Source: Eikenella longinqua (lineage in GTDB: Bacteria > Pseudomonadota > Gammaproteobacteria > Burkholderiales > Neisseriaceae). From it: a DNA stretch of 64,000 bases. This document shows positions 16,561-24,497 of this stretch, one piece after another. The position numbers and the translations under genes were made by a program. The notes under the pieces were generated by a model that was given only the letters and a program-made list of their open reading frames with translations, searched no databases and had not been told where the DNA came from. Position 1 is the first letter of the stretch. The number at the start of each line of letters is the position of its first letter. The stretch covers positions 93,677 to 157,676 of the forward strand of contig NZ_LXSL01000011.1 in the NCBI RefSeq assembly GCF_001648355.1, in the 5' to 3' direction.

Positions 16561-18618
16561 TTATCGCACCTCCGACGCGGCGGCGGGCTGGCTGGCCGGA
16601 AGGCTACCTGAAACCGCCTGATAGGCAGACAGCGTGCGCACCGCCTGGGCATGGATGATCGGATATTCGGTTTGACTCATCGCCCCGGCGCCGGGCACGG
16701 CCGGCTTGGGCAAGGGCAGGTCTTTGCCATTTTCGCCCTGCAGCTGGAGCAGGTAGAAATCGGCCAGCTGGCGGGCAATCGGCGCGGCGTTGGCGCCCCA
16801 ACCGCCGTTTTCCAGCAACACGGCAATGGCGATTTTCGGATTTTGCACGGGCGCAAAGGCGATAAACCAGGCGTGGTCGCGGTGCTGCTCGGCCAGCGCC
16901 GCCGCATTATAGGATGCGCCCTGCCGAATCTGCACCACCTGCGCGGTGCCGGTTTTGCCGCCCATGCTGTATTTCAGCCCGCTGCCCACGCGCCAGGCCG
17001 TGCCGCCCGGGCGCAGCACGCGCTCCATGCTCTGCTTCACAAAGGTGAAATATTCCGGCTTGAACGGCAGGCGGGCGCTGGGCTCGGTGCCCACCAGCAT
17101 GCGGGTTTGGTTTTGATGATCAATCAGCTCGCGCACCAGATGCGGGCGGTACATCACGCCGTCATTGGCCAGGGTGGCGGTGGCGTGCGCCATTTGCAGC
17201 GGCGTGTAGGCGTTGTAGCCCTGCCCGATGCTCACCGGCACCATATCGGCCGGATTCCAGCGGCGGGCGGATTCGTTGCGGGCGTTGGCAAAACGGCGCG
17301 CTTTCCATTCGGGGCTGGGCAGGATGCCTTTGTATTCGTTGGGCAGGTCGATGCCGGTTTGCCGGCCGAAACCGAAGTGCGCCAGATAGGGGTAGGCTTT
17401 GTTGATGCCCATTTCGTAGCCCAGGCGGTAGAAGAAGGTGTCGGACGATACTTGGATGGCCTTGCCCAAATTGGCCGAGCCATGCCCGCTGCGCACCGAA
17501 TCGCGGAACTGGTGTCGGCTGCCGGGAATGCTCCACGCGCCGGGGGCGGGCAGCACGGTATAGGGCGTAATCTGCCCGCTTTGCAGTGCGGCCATGCCCA
17601 TGAAGGGCTTGAAGGTGGAACCGGGCGGATACAGGCCTTGGGTTACGCGGTTGATCAACGGGCGCTGCCAATCTTCGTTCAGGCTTTTCCAGGTGTCGCC
17701 GTCGATGCCGTCGATAAACAGGTTGGCATCGTAGGACGGCTTGGACACCAAAGCCAGCACGCCGCCGCTTTGCGGGTCGATCGCCACCACCGCGCCGCGC
17801 CGGTTGCCCAGCAAATCGCTGGCTTTCTGCTGCATGCGGATGTCGAGCGACAGGCGCAGGGTTTGCCCGCTCACCGCCGGCGCGGTTTTCAGGGTGCGCA
17901 CGATGTTGCCCTGCGCGTCTTTTTCCACTTCCTGATAGCCGGGCATGCCGTGCAGCTGCTGTTCGTAGAAGTTTTCCAAGCCCATTTTGCCGATGTGGGT
18001 GGTGCCGCGGTAAAGCTCGTAGCGGTCTTCGCTTTCCAGACGGTCACGGTCTTTGTCGCTGATGCGGCCGATGTAGCCGAGGATGTGGGTGGTGAGCTCG
18101 CCGTAGGGGTATTCGCGGAAGGTGCGGGCGTTCACTTCCACGCCTTTGAAGCGGAACAGCACCGCAGCCAGTCTGGCGGATTCTTCGGTGCTCAGTTTCA
18201 GTTTCAGCGGGATGCGTTCATAAGAGCGGGAATCGGCGCGGAAACGCTGAAAGCGTTTCAAATCGGCCTCGCTGATGTCCACATAGGAGCTCAGCGCCGG
18301 CACCAATTCCTCGATTTTCATTTCCAATTCGTTTGGGATGATTTCCAGCGAATAGGCCGGATAATTGTGAGCCAGCACCACGCCGTTCACATCGGTGATT
18401 TCGCCGCGAATCGGCGGAGTGGGGATAAGGGAGATGCGATTGGTGGCGGCTTTGGCCACGAATTCTTCGTGCCGGGCTACCTGAAGCCGCACAAATTGCC
18501 ACACCAACACGCTGAAAAACACCAAAATCATAGCAAAAGCCACCATCAGCCGCAGCAGGTAATCCTTCTGCCGGCGGCGGACAGGTTTGGCAGGCGTGTA
18601 ATGGCGGCGCGACTTCAT
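16561..18618 (-). CDS. mrdA: Penicillin-binding protein 2 (MrdA), elongasome transpeptidase
   Basis: 685 residues. One membrane helix at about 23-44, pedestal domain with the R-G-E-I-x-D motif near 71, then the transpeptidase domain: Ser334-x-x-Lys337 in PPGSTFKPF, SSD at 391-393, and KTGTAQV about residue 555. It cross-links peptidoglycan during rod elongation. Its ATG overlaps the mreD stop (ATGA), and rodA follows after three bases. A DUS lies in the codons for the N-terminal membrane-proximal part (FVRLQVA) and another in the C-terminal tail (AVSGSLP). Confidence 0.95.
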   Translation of the reverse strand: MKSRRHYTPAKPVRRRQKDYLLRLMVAFAMILVFFSVLVWQFVRLQVARHEEFVAKAATNRISLIPTPPIRGEITDVNGVVLAHNYPAYSLEIIPNELEMKIEELVPALSSYVDISEADLKRFQRFRADSRSYERIPLKLKLSTEESARLAAVLFRFKGVEVNARTFREYPYGELTTHILGYIGRISDKDRDRLESEDRYELYRGTTHIGKMGLENFYEQQLHGMPGYQEVEKDAQGNIVRTLKTAPAVSGQTLRLSLDIRMQQKASDLLGNRRGAVVAIDPQSGGVLALVSKPSYDANLFIDGIDGDTWKSLNEDWQRPLINRVTQGLYPPGSTFKPFMGMAALQSGQITPYTVLPAPGAWSIPGSRHQFRDSVRSGHGSANLGKAIQVSSDTFFYRLGYEMGINKAYPYLAHFGFGRQTGIDLPNEYKGILPSPEWKARRFANARNESARRWNPADMVPVSIGQGYNAYTPLQMAHATATLANDGVMYRPHLVRELIDHQNQTRMLVGTEPSARLPFKPEYFTFVKQSMERVLRPGGTAWRVGSGLKYSMGGKTGTAQVVQIRQGASYNAAALAEQHRDHAWFIAFAPVQNPKIAIAVLLENGGWGANAAPIARQLADFYLLQLQGENGKDLPLPKPAVPGAGAMSQTEYPIIHAQAVRTLSAYQAVSGSLPASQPAAASEVR

Positions 18619-19118
18619 TTGCGGTTACGGCGGAAATGGGCGATGGCGAGCATCATATTGTTGAGCTGCGGCCACAAGAGGCCGGTGGTGACCGAGGGCA
18701 GCCACAGCCGCCACAACGAAAACGGCTGCTGCTGAAACAGGCTCACCAAGAAAATCACCGTTTGGCTGGCCAACATCGCGCCGGCCATCGCCACCGCCTG
18801 CCAGCCGAAAGAATTGAGCGCAATCTGCCGCCGCTTGCGTTCAATCAGAAACGCCGCCACGGTATAGGCCAAAGCATGCTGCCCCAAGAGCGAATTGCTG
18901 CCGATGTCCACCAGCAGGCCGATGCAGAATGCCGCGCCAATGCCGATCAGCTGCGGGCGGTGCAGCAGCCAATAAGCCAGCAGAATCAGCGTGAAATCCG
19001 GCAGCGGATACACCCAGGGCGGCGGCACCGGAATAAAATCCAGCAGCAACACCAGCAAAAAGCTGAACGCCACCCAGCGTTTGGGCGTGGCTTCTTTGAG
19101 CGGGTTCACCGGCGCCAT
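18615..19118 (-). CDS. mreD: Rod shape-determining protein MreD
   Basis: 167 residues, five or six membrane helices, with the family's PDFTLILLAYWLLHRP and GLLVDIGSNSLLGQHALAY blocks. It is an inner-membrane partner of MreC in the elongasome. It starts two bases after the mreC stop and overlaps mrdA by four bases, so translation is probably coupled. Confidence 0.93.
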   Translation of the reverse strand: MAPVNPLKEATPKRWVAFSFLLVLLLDFIPVPPPWVYPLPDFTLILLAYWLLHRPQLIGIGAAFCIGLLVDIGSNSLLGQHALAYTVAAFLIERKRRQIALNSFGWQAVAMAGAMLASQTVIFLVSLFQQQPFSLWRLWLPSVTTGLLWPQLNNMMLAIAHFRRNRK

Positions 19119-19120
19119 GG

Positions 19121-19996
19121 CTACTCCTCCTCGGCCGGGGCGGAAGCACTTTCAGGTAGCCTGGCGGCGGCCTGCGGCTTCTGCGGAATCACCAGCACAT
19201 AGCTGCTGCTGTTTAAATGGGCGGCCGGTTGCAGCGTGGTGCGGTAATACGGCGTGCCGGAATTGCGGTCGGCACGCAGCACCTTGGCAATCGGGATGCC
19301 GGCCGGGTAGATGCTGTCGATGCCGGAGGTCACCAGCAAATCGCCTTCTTTCAGCTCTGCCGATACCGGAAAATAGCGCAAATCCAGCATATCGCCGCGC
19401 CCGTACACCAGCGTGCGCACCCCGCTCTCGGCCACCATCGCCGGAATCACAAACTGGCGGTGGTTGATCAGCGTCACCTCCGCCGTGGCCGGCTGCACGG
19501 CGGTAACCTGGCCGATTAAGCCCTGCTCGTCGCTCACCGGGTCACCCACTCGGATGCCGCTGCCGCTGCCCTTGGTAATCAAGATGCGGTCGGCCTGCGG
19601 GATGCGCCCGTTGGACACAATCTCCGCCAGCACGGCCTGCGGTGTCAGAAGCGGCTGCAGGCGGTTGAGCGTTTTCAGTTCGCCCAATTCGCGCGCCGCT
19701 GGCGCCTGCAACTGCAACTGCATGCTCAGGCGGGCGTTTCCTTCTTTCAGGCGGGCGTTTTCAACCAGCAGCTGCTGTTTGTCCTGCATATAGGACGTGC
19801 CGCTGCGCACCCATTGGGCCGGCTGGCGCGCCACCCACTGCAGCGGATACAGCCCAGTGGCCACATAAGATTTGGCCTGCTGCAAGGCGGCATAGCGGTT
19901 GTCGAGCACCATCAGCGCCATCGACAGCATGCCCAGCAGCACCAGCTTGCCGGCGGGCGTGATAATCGGGCTGACGAAATTGATTTCTTGCGACAT
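19121..19996 (-). CDS. mreC: Rod shape-determining protein MreC
   Basis: 291 residues: a short cytoplasmic N-terminus, one membrane helix near 15-32, a coiled-coil region (about 60-105, rich in Leu/Gln/Glu), then the beta-rich periplasmic domain with GDPVSDEQGLIGQV and GDLLVTSGIDSIYPAGIPIAKV, the classic MreC signature. It bridges MreB inside to PBP2 outside. The C-terminus, encoded partly by a DUS (RLPES), ends in an acidic PAEEE tail. Confidence 0.95.
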   Translation of the reverse strand: MSQEINFVSPIITPAGKLVLLGMLSMALMVLDNRYAALQQAKSYVATGLYPLQWVARQPAQWVRSGTSYMQDKQQLLVENARLKEGNARLSMQLQLQAPAARELGELKTLNRLQPLLTPQAVLAEIVSNGRIPQADRILITKGSGSGIRVGDPVSDEQGLIGQVTAVQPATAEVTLINHRQFVIPAMVAESGVRTLVYGRGDMLDLRYFPVSAELKEGDLLVTSGIDSIYPAGIPIAKVLRADRNSGTPYYRTTLQPAAHLNSSSYVLVIPQKPQAAARLPESASAPAEEE

Positions 19997-20059
19997 GGGG
20001 GATACAGGCTACCTGAAAACTGAAAACACAATACCAACAGGCATGTCTGGAAAGGGAAG

Positions 20060-20102
20060 CCGGTATTCCGCGCCAAGCAGCGTGTGCCGGGCGGAATACC
20101 GG
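20060..20102 (-). promoter_or_regulatory. Perfect 12-bp hairpin between mreB and mreC
   Basis: CCGGTATTCCGC and GCGGAATACCGG are exact complements with a 19-base loop, in the 114-base gap after mreB. There is no proper T-run on the minus strand, so it looks more like an mRNA-stabilising or attenuating hairpin that could keep MreB in excess over MreC than a full terminator. Confidence 0.5.
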
Positions 20103-20110
20103 GGAAGAAA

Positions 20111-21145
20111 TTATACGGTGGTGAACACGGAATTCATCTTGCCGATGTAATCCAAAGCTTTGCCCGAACCGCGCACCACGCAGGTGAGCGGATCTTCGGC
20201 AATGCTCACCGGCAGGCCGGTTTCCTCGGCCAGCAAGCGGTCCAAACCGTTGAGCAGCGCGCCGCCGCCGGTGAGCACCAGGCCGCGGTCGGCAATATCC
20301 GCGCCCAGCTCGGGCGGGGTTTGCTCCAGCGCGTTTTTCACGGCCTGCACGATTTGGTTCAGCGGCTCGGCCAAGGCTTCTAGCACTTCGTTGGAGCTGA
20401 TGGTGAAGGCGCGCGGCACGCCCTCGGCCAGGTTGCGGCCCTTGGCTTCGATTTCGCGCACGGCGGTGCCCGGGAAAGCGGTGCCGATGGCTTTTTTGAT
20501 TTCCTCGGCGGTGGTTTCGCCGATCAGCATGCCGTAGTTGCGGCGCACGTAGTTGATAATGGCTTCGTCGAAGGCATCGCCGGCCACGCGGATGGAATGG
20601 GAATACACCACGCCGGTGAGGGAGATGATGCCCACTTCGGTGGTGCCGCCGCCGATGTCCACCACCATGGAGCCGGTGGGCTCTTCAATCGGCAGGCCGG
20701 CGCCGATGGCTGCGGCCATAGGCTCTTCAATCAGGTTTACCGAAGCCGCACCGGCCTGCTTGGCCGAATCGTGAATCGCTTTGCGCTCCACCTGGGTGGA
20801 GCCGCAGGGCACGCAAATCACGATGCGCGGCGCGGCGGCGAAGCGGCTGTTGTTCACTTTGCGGATGAAGTGCTTGAGCATTTTTTCGGTTACGTCGAAA
20901 TCGGCAATCACGCCGTCTTTCATCGGGCGCACGGCCTGAATCGTGCCGGGCGTGCGGCCCAACATGCGCTTGGCTTCCGCACCCACCGCCACCGTGGCAT
21001 TGTTGTTGCTCATGTCGTTGGGCAGCGCCACCACCGAGGGCTCGTCCAAAACGATGCCGCGGCCTTTGATGTAAATCAGGGTGTTGGCCGTACCTAAGTC
21101 GATGGCCAGATCATTGGAGAAATATCGGGTGAGAAAGCGGAACAT
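20111..21145 (-). CDS. mreB: Rod shape-determining protein MreB (bacterial actin)
   Basis: 344 residues of the actin/Hsp70 ATPase fold. Phosphate-1 loop DLGTANTLIYI near residues 16-26, phosphate-2 DIGGGTTEVGIISL, adenosine motif LTGGGALLNGLDRLL and the N-terminal amphipathic MFRFLTRYFSND that binds membrane. It forms filaments that direct side-wall synthesis. First gene of the five-gene operon. Meningococci and gonococci lack this operon, so its presence supports a rod-shaped member of the family. Confidence 0.97.
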   Translation of the reverse strand: MFRFLTRYFSNDLAIDLGTANTLIYIKGRGIVLDEPSVVALPNDMSNNNATVAVGAEAKRMLGRTPGTIQAVRPMKDGVIADFDVTEKMLKHFIRKVNNSRFAAAPRIVICVPCGSTQVERKAIHDSAKQAGAASVNLIEEPMAAAIGAGLPIEEPTGSMVVDIGGGTTEVGIISLTGVVYSHSIRVAGDAFDEAIINYVRRNYGMLIGETTAEEIKKAIGTAFPGTAVREIEAKGRNLAEGVPRAFTISSNEVLEALAEPLNQIVQAVKNALEQTPPELGADIADRGLVLTGGGALLNGLDRLLAEETGLPVSIAEDPLTCVVRGSGKALDYIGKMNSVFTTV

Positions 21146-21251
21146 GCTTTAAATCCTAGCGTTTGAATACAGAGAAAACCAAGCCTGATGAGAACCGGCG
21201 CATTTTCAGGTAGCCTCTTCACACGCCGTGCCGAGCGGCAGGCTTTTAGGC

Positions 21252-21257
21252 TATAAT
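21252..21257 (+). promoter_or_regulatory. Probable -10 element for gatC
   Basis: A perfect TATAAT stands 86 bases before gatC. The -35 is poor. The resulting leader contains AAACGCGTAATGATACCCGA (21285-21304), almost the same as a sequence upstream of rsmI. Confidence 0.5.
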
Positions 21258-21342
21258 CCGAGCTTTGCAAGCCGGTTTTGATTGAAACGCGTAATGATAC
21301 CCGAGATTGGGCGGTTTGCTAAACATAATTTAAGGAAATTTT

Positions 21343-21633
21343 ATGTCGCTTACACTTTCCGACGTCGAAAAAATCGCCCGCCTGTCGCGCCTGAGCCTGG
21401 ACGAAACCGAGAAAAACACCGTGTTGGGCGAGCTCAACGGCATTCTCGACATGGTGGCGCAAATGCAGAGCGTGAACACCGACGGCGTCGAGCCGATGAC
21501 CCATCCGCACGAAGTCGCCCTGCGCCTGCGCGAAGACCAAATCACCGAAACCGACCACGCCGCCGAATACCAGGCCTGCGCCCCCGAAGTGCGCAACCGC
21601 CTGTATATCGTGCCGCAGGTGATTGAAGAATAA
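21343..21633 (+). CDS. gatC: Asp-tRNA(Asn)/Glu-tRNA(Gln) amidotransferase subunit C
   Basis: 96 residues, full length, with the family core VEKIARLSRLSL at the N-terminus and MTHPHEVALRLREDQI in the middle. GatC stabilises the GatA-GatB complex that converts misacylated Glu-tRNA(Gln) and Asp-tRNA(Asn) to Gln- and Asn-tRNA. TTTAAGGAAATTTT gives a clear ribosome site. Unusually, gatA is nearly 3 kb away, after four accessory genes and an inverted DUS pair. Confidence 0.95.
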   Translation: MSLTLSDVEKIARLSRLSLDETEKNTVLGELNGILDMVAQMQSVNTDGVEPMTHPHEVALRLREDQITETDHAAEYQACAPEVRNRLYIVPQVIEE

Positions 21634-21672
21634 TTTTCAGGTAGCCTTTACCCGCAGCAGGCTACCTGAAAA
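21634..21672 (+). terminator. Inverted DUS pair immediately after gatC
   Basis: TTTTCAGGTAGCCT begins at the base after the gatC stop and pairs with AGGCTACCTGAAAA, followed by an A/T stretch. It probably separates gatC transcription from the accessory genes. Confidence 0.6.
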
Positions 21673-21726
21673 ATATCCGCTTCCGCATAGCCGACCCAAT
21701 GCACCCCCTCTGCCCACCCCGACACC

Positions 21727-22233
21727 ATGAAAAAATTCCTCCTTGCCGCCCTCTTCGGCCTCCTCGCCGCCGGCGTTCACGCCGAAGTGAGTCCTGCCGA
21801 ACGCGAAGCCAACCCCAAAGCCGCCGAACTGGCGCAAACCAAGCTGGGCGAGCCCGTGCGCCTCTACAGCTACCAAAGCGACGACGACGGCGCCTACACC
21901 GCCCATCTCTACCCCGACACCATCCGCCCCCTCGGCGAAGGCTGGTATGCCGCCGTATCGCGCCACCGTTCGCAACGCGGCGACACCGAGCCCTATATGC
22001 TCGTGCTCGACTGGGTATTTTGCGGCAGCGGCAAGCAGCAGTCCGTGATGAGTGCGCTGGCCCTGTTTGACGCCGACGGCAAACCCAACGGCCTGAAAGA
22101 CACCCACCCCTATGCCAAACCCGCCGAACTGAGCGAAGGAGACATCGGCGAGCTCAACGCTCCCGAAGGCGAAGAAAAACACAGCGCCGAAATGGTGCAG
22201 GCCGTATGCAGCCGCGTGGAAGCACGCAAATAG
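21727..22233 (+). CDS. Hypothetical periplasmic protein
   Basis: 168 residues with a clear signal peptide (KKFLLAALFGLLAAGVHA, cleavage after VHA). The mature part has two Cys (WVFCGSG and QAVCSRV) likely to pair, and acidic stretches (KAAELAQTKLGE, EEKHSAEM). LDWVFCGSGKQQSVMSALALFDADGK suggests a beta-sandwich-like secreted protein of the kind often found near neisserial accessory genes. No family recognised. First of four genes inserted between gatC and gatA. Confidence 0.6.
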   Translation: MKKFLLAALFGLLAAGVHAEVSPAEREANPKAAELAQTKLGEPVRLYSYQSDDDGAYTAHLYPDTIRPLGEGWYAAVSRHRSQRGDTEPYMLVLDWVFCGSGKQQSVMSALALFDADGKPNGLKDTHPYAKPAELSEGDIGELNAPEGEEKHSAEMVQAVCSRVEARK

Positions 22234-22267
22234 CGCAACCCAGTTTTCAGGTAGCCTCCCGCATCAA

Positions 22268-22345
22268 TCAGGCTACCTGAAAGCGCGAGCTTCAACGCAG
22301 CTAAACGAGCAAAGCAAGTTTCTGCGAAGCGAAAACGCAGGCCGC
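22268..22345. repeat. DUS-linked modular repeat
   Basis: AGGCTACCTGAAAGCGCGAGCTTCAACGCAGC followed by TTTCTGCGAAGCGAAAACG, the same two pairing modules as elsewhere, with a preceding inverted DUS at 22243. Confidence 0.65.
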
Positions 22346-22412
22346 AACACGGCAAAACCCGCCGCGATATTTTTCAGGTAGCCCGAAACGCCCGCCCAGC
22401 AAAGACCACCCC

Positions 22413-23138
22413 ATGCCCATCCCGCCGCCCCTCTCCCCCGCCCTCGCCGCCTTCTACCAAACCGTGCACGGGCTGGAAACCAACGGATACCTGCCCCTGC
22501 ATTACCCCGCAAACGGCAACCCAAACGCATTCCGCAGCGATTATTTCGGCGATGAATACCCCCACCGCCACATCATCGCCCTCAACAGCATGGACGATTT
22601 CTTTTTTGTAGACGACCGCGAAGCCGCGCAAGGTTTTCCCGTGTATTTCTGCTACCACGACGGCGATTGGGAGCAGCCCTTTGCCGTATCTCCCGCTTTG
22701 GCAGAATTTGCCCGCTTCCTGCTGCGCCTGCGCCAAATCATGGAAACGGGGCAAGACAGCAGCCAAACCGCCGACTTCATCGCCCGACATTGCGACGTGG
22801 CGCACAACGGATTCTGGCAGGAAGTGCACCAAAGCCTGTGCGAACAAAAAGAGCTGGAAGCCGAGTGGGCGCGCCAAGAAGCCCTCCGCCAAGCCAAAAT
22901 TGCCGGCGGCGACTGGGTGTTCGGCCACATCGTGATTACCGACTTGGGCCAAGCCAAAACCAAAGTGGCCGCCCGCATGAAACAGCTCCACGGCCTAAGC
23001 ACCGCCGAAGCCCTGGCCGCCGCCAACCGCCTCCCCATCCTCTACCGCAGCGGGCTGTGGCAATATATGCGCGCCCATTTGGAAGAACTGCATTCGTGGG
23101 GCGTCAGCGCGCAATTCGTCCCTCAGTCCGAGCAATAA
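22413..23138 (+). CDS. Two-domain protein: SUKH-like N-terminus and bL12-CTD-like C-terminus
   Basis: 241 residues, soluble. N-terminal part (about 1-105) resembles a SUKH/SMI1-type domain: an early hydrophobic helix, then HIIALNSMDDFFFVDD and FPVYFCYHDGD, and a closing helix SPALAEFARFLLRL. The middle (about 110-160) is helical and charged. The C-terminal 65 residues (IVITDLGQAKTKVAARMKQL..GLSTAEALAAANRLP..LEELHSWGVSAQFV) follow the ribosomal bL12 C-terminal pattern: strand, K-x-x-V helix, GLS-x-x-EA helix, P, then a helix ending in a G and a strand. SUKH proteins are commonly toxin immunity proteins; the L12-like end would suggest a protein-binding role. Both domain calls are by eye. Confidence 0.55.
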   Translation: MPIPPPLSPALAAFYQTVHGLETNGYLPLHYPANGNPNAFRSDYFGDEYPHRHIIALNSMDDFFFVDDREAAQGFPVYFCYHDGDWEQPFAVSPALAEFARFLLRLRQIMETGQDSSQTADFIARHCDVAHNGFWQEVHQSLCEQKELEAEWARQEALRQAKIAGGDWVFGHIVITDLGQAKTKVAARMKQLHGLSTAEALAAANRLPILYRSGLWQYMRAHLEELHSWGVSAQFVPQSEQ

Positions 23139-23194
23139 CAGTTTTCAGGTAGCCTCTTTTTCAGGCAGCCTGAAAACAGAACGGCAGCAACACC

Positions 23195-23800
23195 ATGACC
23201 CCGAACGACTTTTGGCACATCATCGAACAAGCCCGACCCGCATCGCACAGCATCGCCGAGTTCAACCACAACCTCGGCCGCGCACTGGCCGCGCTGCCCG
23301 ACGAAGACTTGCTGTATTTCCATGATTTTTTTGAACACTACGAAACCGCCGTCATCGCCAGCCCCAACCAGCTCATTTGGTCCGCCCTGTCGCTGGTGCA
23401 CGGCGGCAAACACGCCTACCACACCTACGGCTTTGCCGCCTGGCTGATTTTGCAGGGCAAAAGCACCTATCTTGCCGTATTGCACGATGCCGACCGCCTT
23501 GCCGACACCGCAGCCGCCCCCGACTATTGCAGCGGCTGCCTGAAAGGGCACGAACACGAATTTCCCGAGCAGCGTTATCTCGCCGGCAAAATCTACCGCG
23601 AACGCACCCGCACCGGCATCCGCGCCTTCAAAAAAACCGCCGCCGAATTCGCCAAAAAAGCCCATGCCCAATGGCAAAACACCGCGCGGCAGGAATTGGA
23701 CATCCCCGTCTGCCCCCGCGACAGGAATTGGACAATGGAAGACCTCGCCGCCGTGCTGCCCAACACCTACCGCAAATACATCCTGCACCAACACAGTTAA
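23195..23800 (+). CDS. DUF4240 family protein
   Basis: 201 residues, soluble. MTPNDFWHIIEQAR, FHDFFEHYETA, and FAAWLILQGKSTYLAVLHDADRLA match the DUF4240 pattern (N-terminal FW-x-x-I, then a W-L-I-x-Q-G-x-x-x-Y segment with D-x-D-x-L). Typical members have a GG-C-x-D-D motif before this; here it reads HGGKHAYHTYGF, so the acidic pair is missing. Function unknown; members often sit in immunity-like gene clusters. Third accessory gene between gatC and gatA. Confidence 0.7.
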   Translation: MTPNDFWHIIEQARPASHSIAEFNHNLGRALAALPDEDLLYFHDFFEHYETAVIASPNQLIWSALSLVHGGKHAYHTYGFAAWLILQGKSTYLAVLHDADRLADTAAAPDYCSGCLKGHEHEFPEQRYLAGKIYRERTRTGIRAFKKTAAEFAKKAHAQWQNTARQELDIPVCPRDRNWTMEDLAAVLPNTYRKYILHQHS

Positions 23801-23847
23801 AGGCAGAATCCGATTTTTCAGGTAGCCCCAAAACCCGAAGGAAACCC

Positions 23848-24429
23848 ATGCCCGCCGAAGCACAAACCCTGCACCACACCGCCGCCGCCCACATCCGCCA
23901 ATGCTTCGCCCGCATCAGGCAGCAGGCCGAACAGGACGGCAAAGACATCGCCGCCTATTATTTCTATTTGGTGGACGACTTTTTCGCCGCCGGCAACGCC
24001 GCCATCACCCGCCAAGATTTCGCCGCCTTCGCCGCCCGGCACGCAGACGACTACCCGAACTGCACCCTGCTGCACGCCATTTGGGACGGCCGATGCACAC
24101 TGTACGAAGGCGACGACGAAATCCAAAATATTTCAGACAACTGGCTGGAAAACCAAAGCAAACTCTACCAAACGGCCTACCGCAGCATAGAAAACCTAGG
24201 CGGCGACGAAGATGCCTACCAACAAAAACGCGCCGCATACGAAACCGCCCTGATTGCCGCCCTGCAACAATGCGACCGAGAAGGCCTGTTCGGCAACCGC
24301 GCCGAAAACGGCATCCTGCTGTTTGCATTTTATATTGATGACTACGACGAAAATGACGGACAATCCCTGCTTTACCGTTCCACCACGCAGCTCAACCCGG
24401 CGGATACCTACCAAAAACTGGCAGGCTGA
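23848..24429 (+). CDS. DUF4303 family protein
   Basis: 193 residues from ATG 23848, which has AAGGAAACCC before it; the open frame upstream is a shadow of the previous gene. The DUF4303 pattern is visible: DIAAYYFYLVDDF at the N-terminus (a YAFxL-like strand), ISDNWLENQSKLYQ, then ALIAALQQCDREGLFG and the late LLFAFYIDDYDEND strand with LNPADTYQKL at the end. Role unknown; the family co-occurs with SUKH-type immunity genes in other genomes, which matches this neighbourhood. A Simonsiella-type DUS (TTCAGGCAGCCT) follows the stop. Confidence 0.7.
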   Translation: MPAEAQTLHHTAAAHIRQCFARIRQQAEQDGKDIAAYYFYLVDDFFAAGNAAITRQDFAAFAARHADDYPNCTLLHAIWDGRCTLYEGDDEIQNISDNWLENQSKLYQTAYRSIENLGGDEDAYQQKRAAYETALIAALQQCDREGLFGNRAENGILLFAFYIDDYDENDGQSLLYRSTTQLNPADTYQKLAG

Positions 24430-24497
24430 TATTTTCAGGCAGCCTCACACCCAATTAACCCTTTTAAAATCCAATACATTTCCAAGCGAAAGACCTT

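Noticed and set aside
16651..18735. Open frame of about 690 codons on the plus strand opposite mrdA
   Set aside because: Antisense shadow of a well-identified PBP2 gene; no ribosome site and no family motif.
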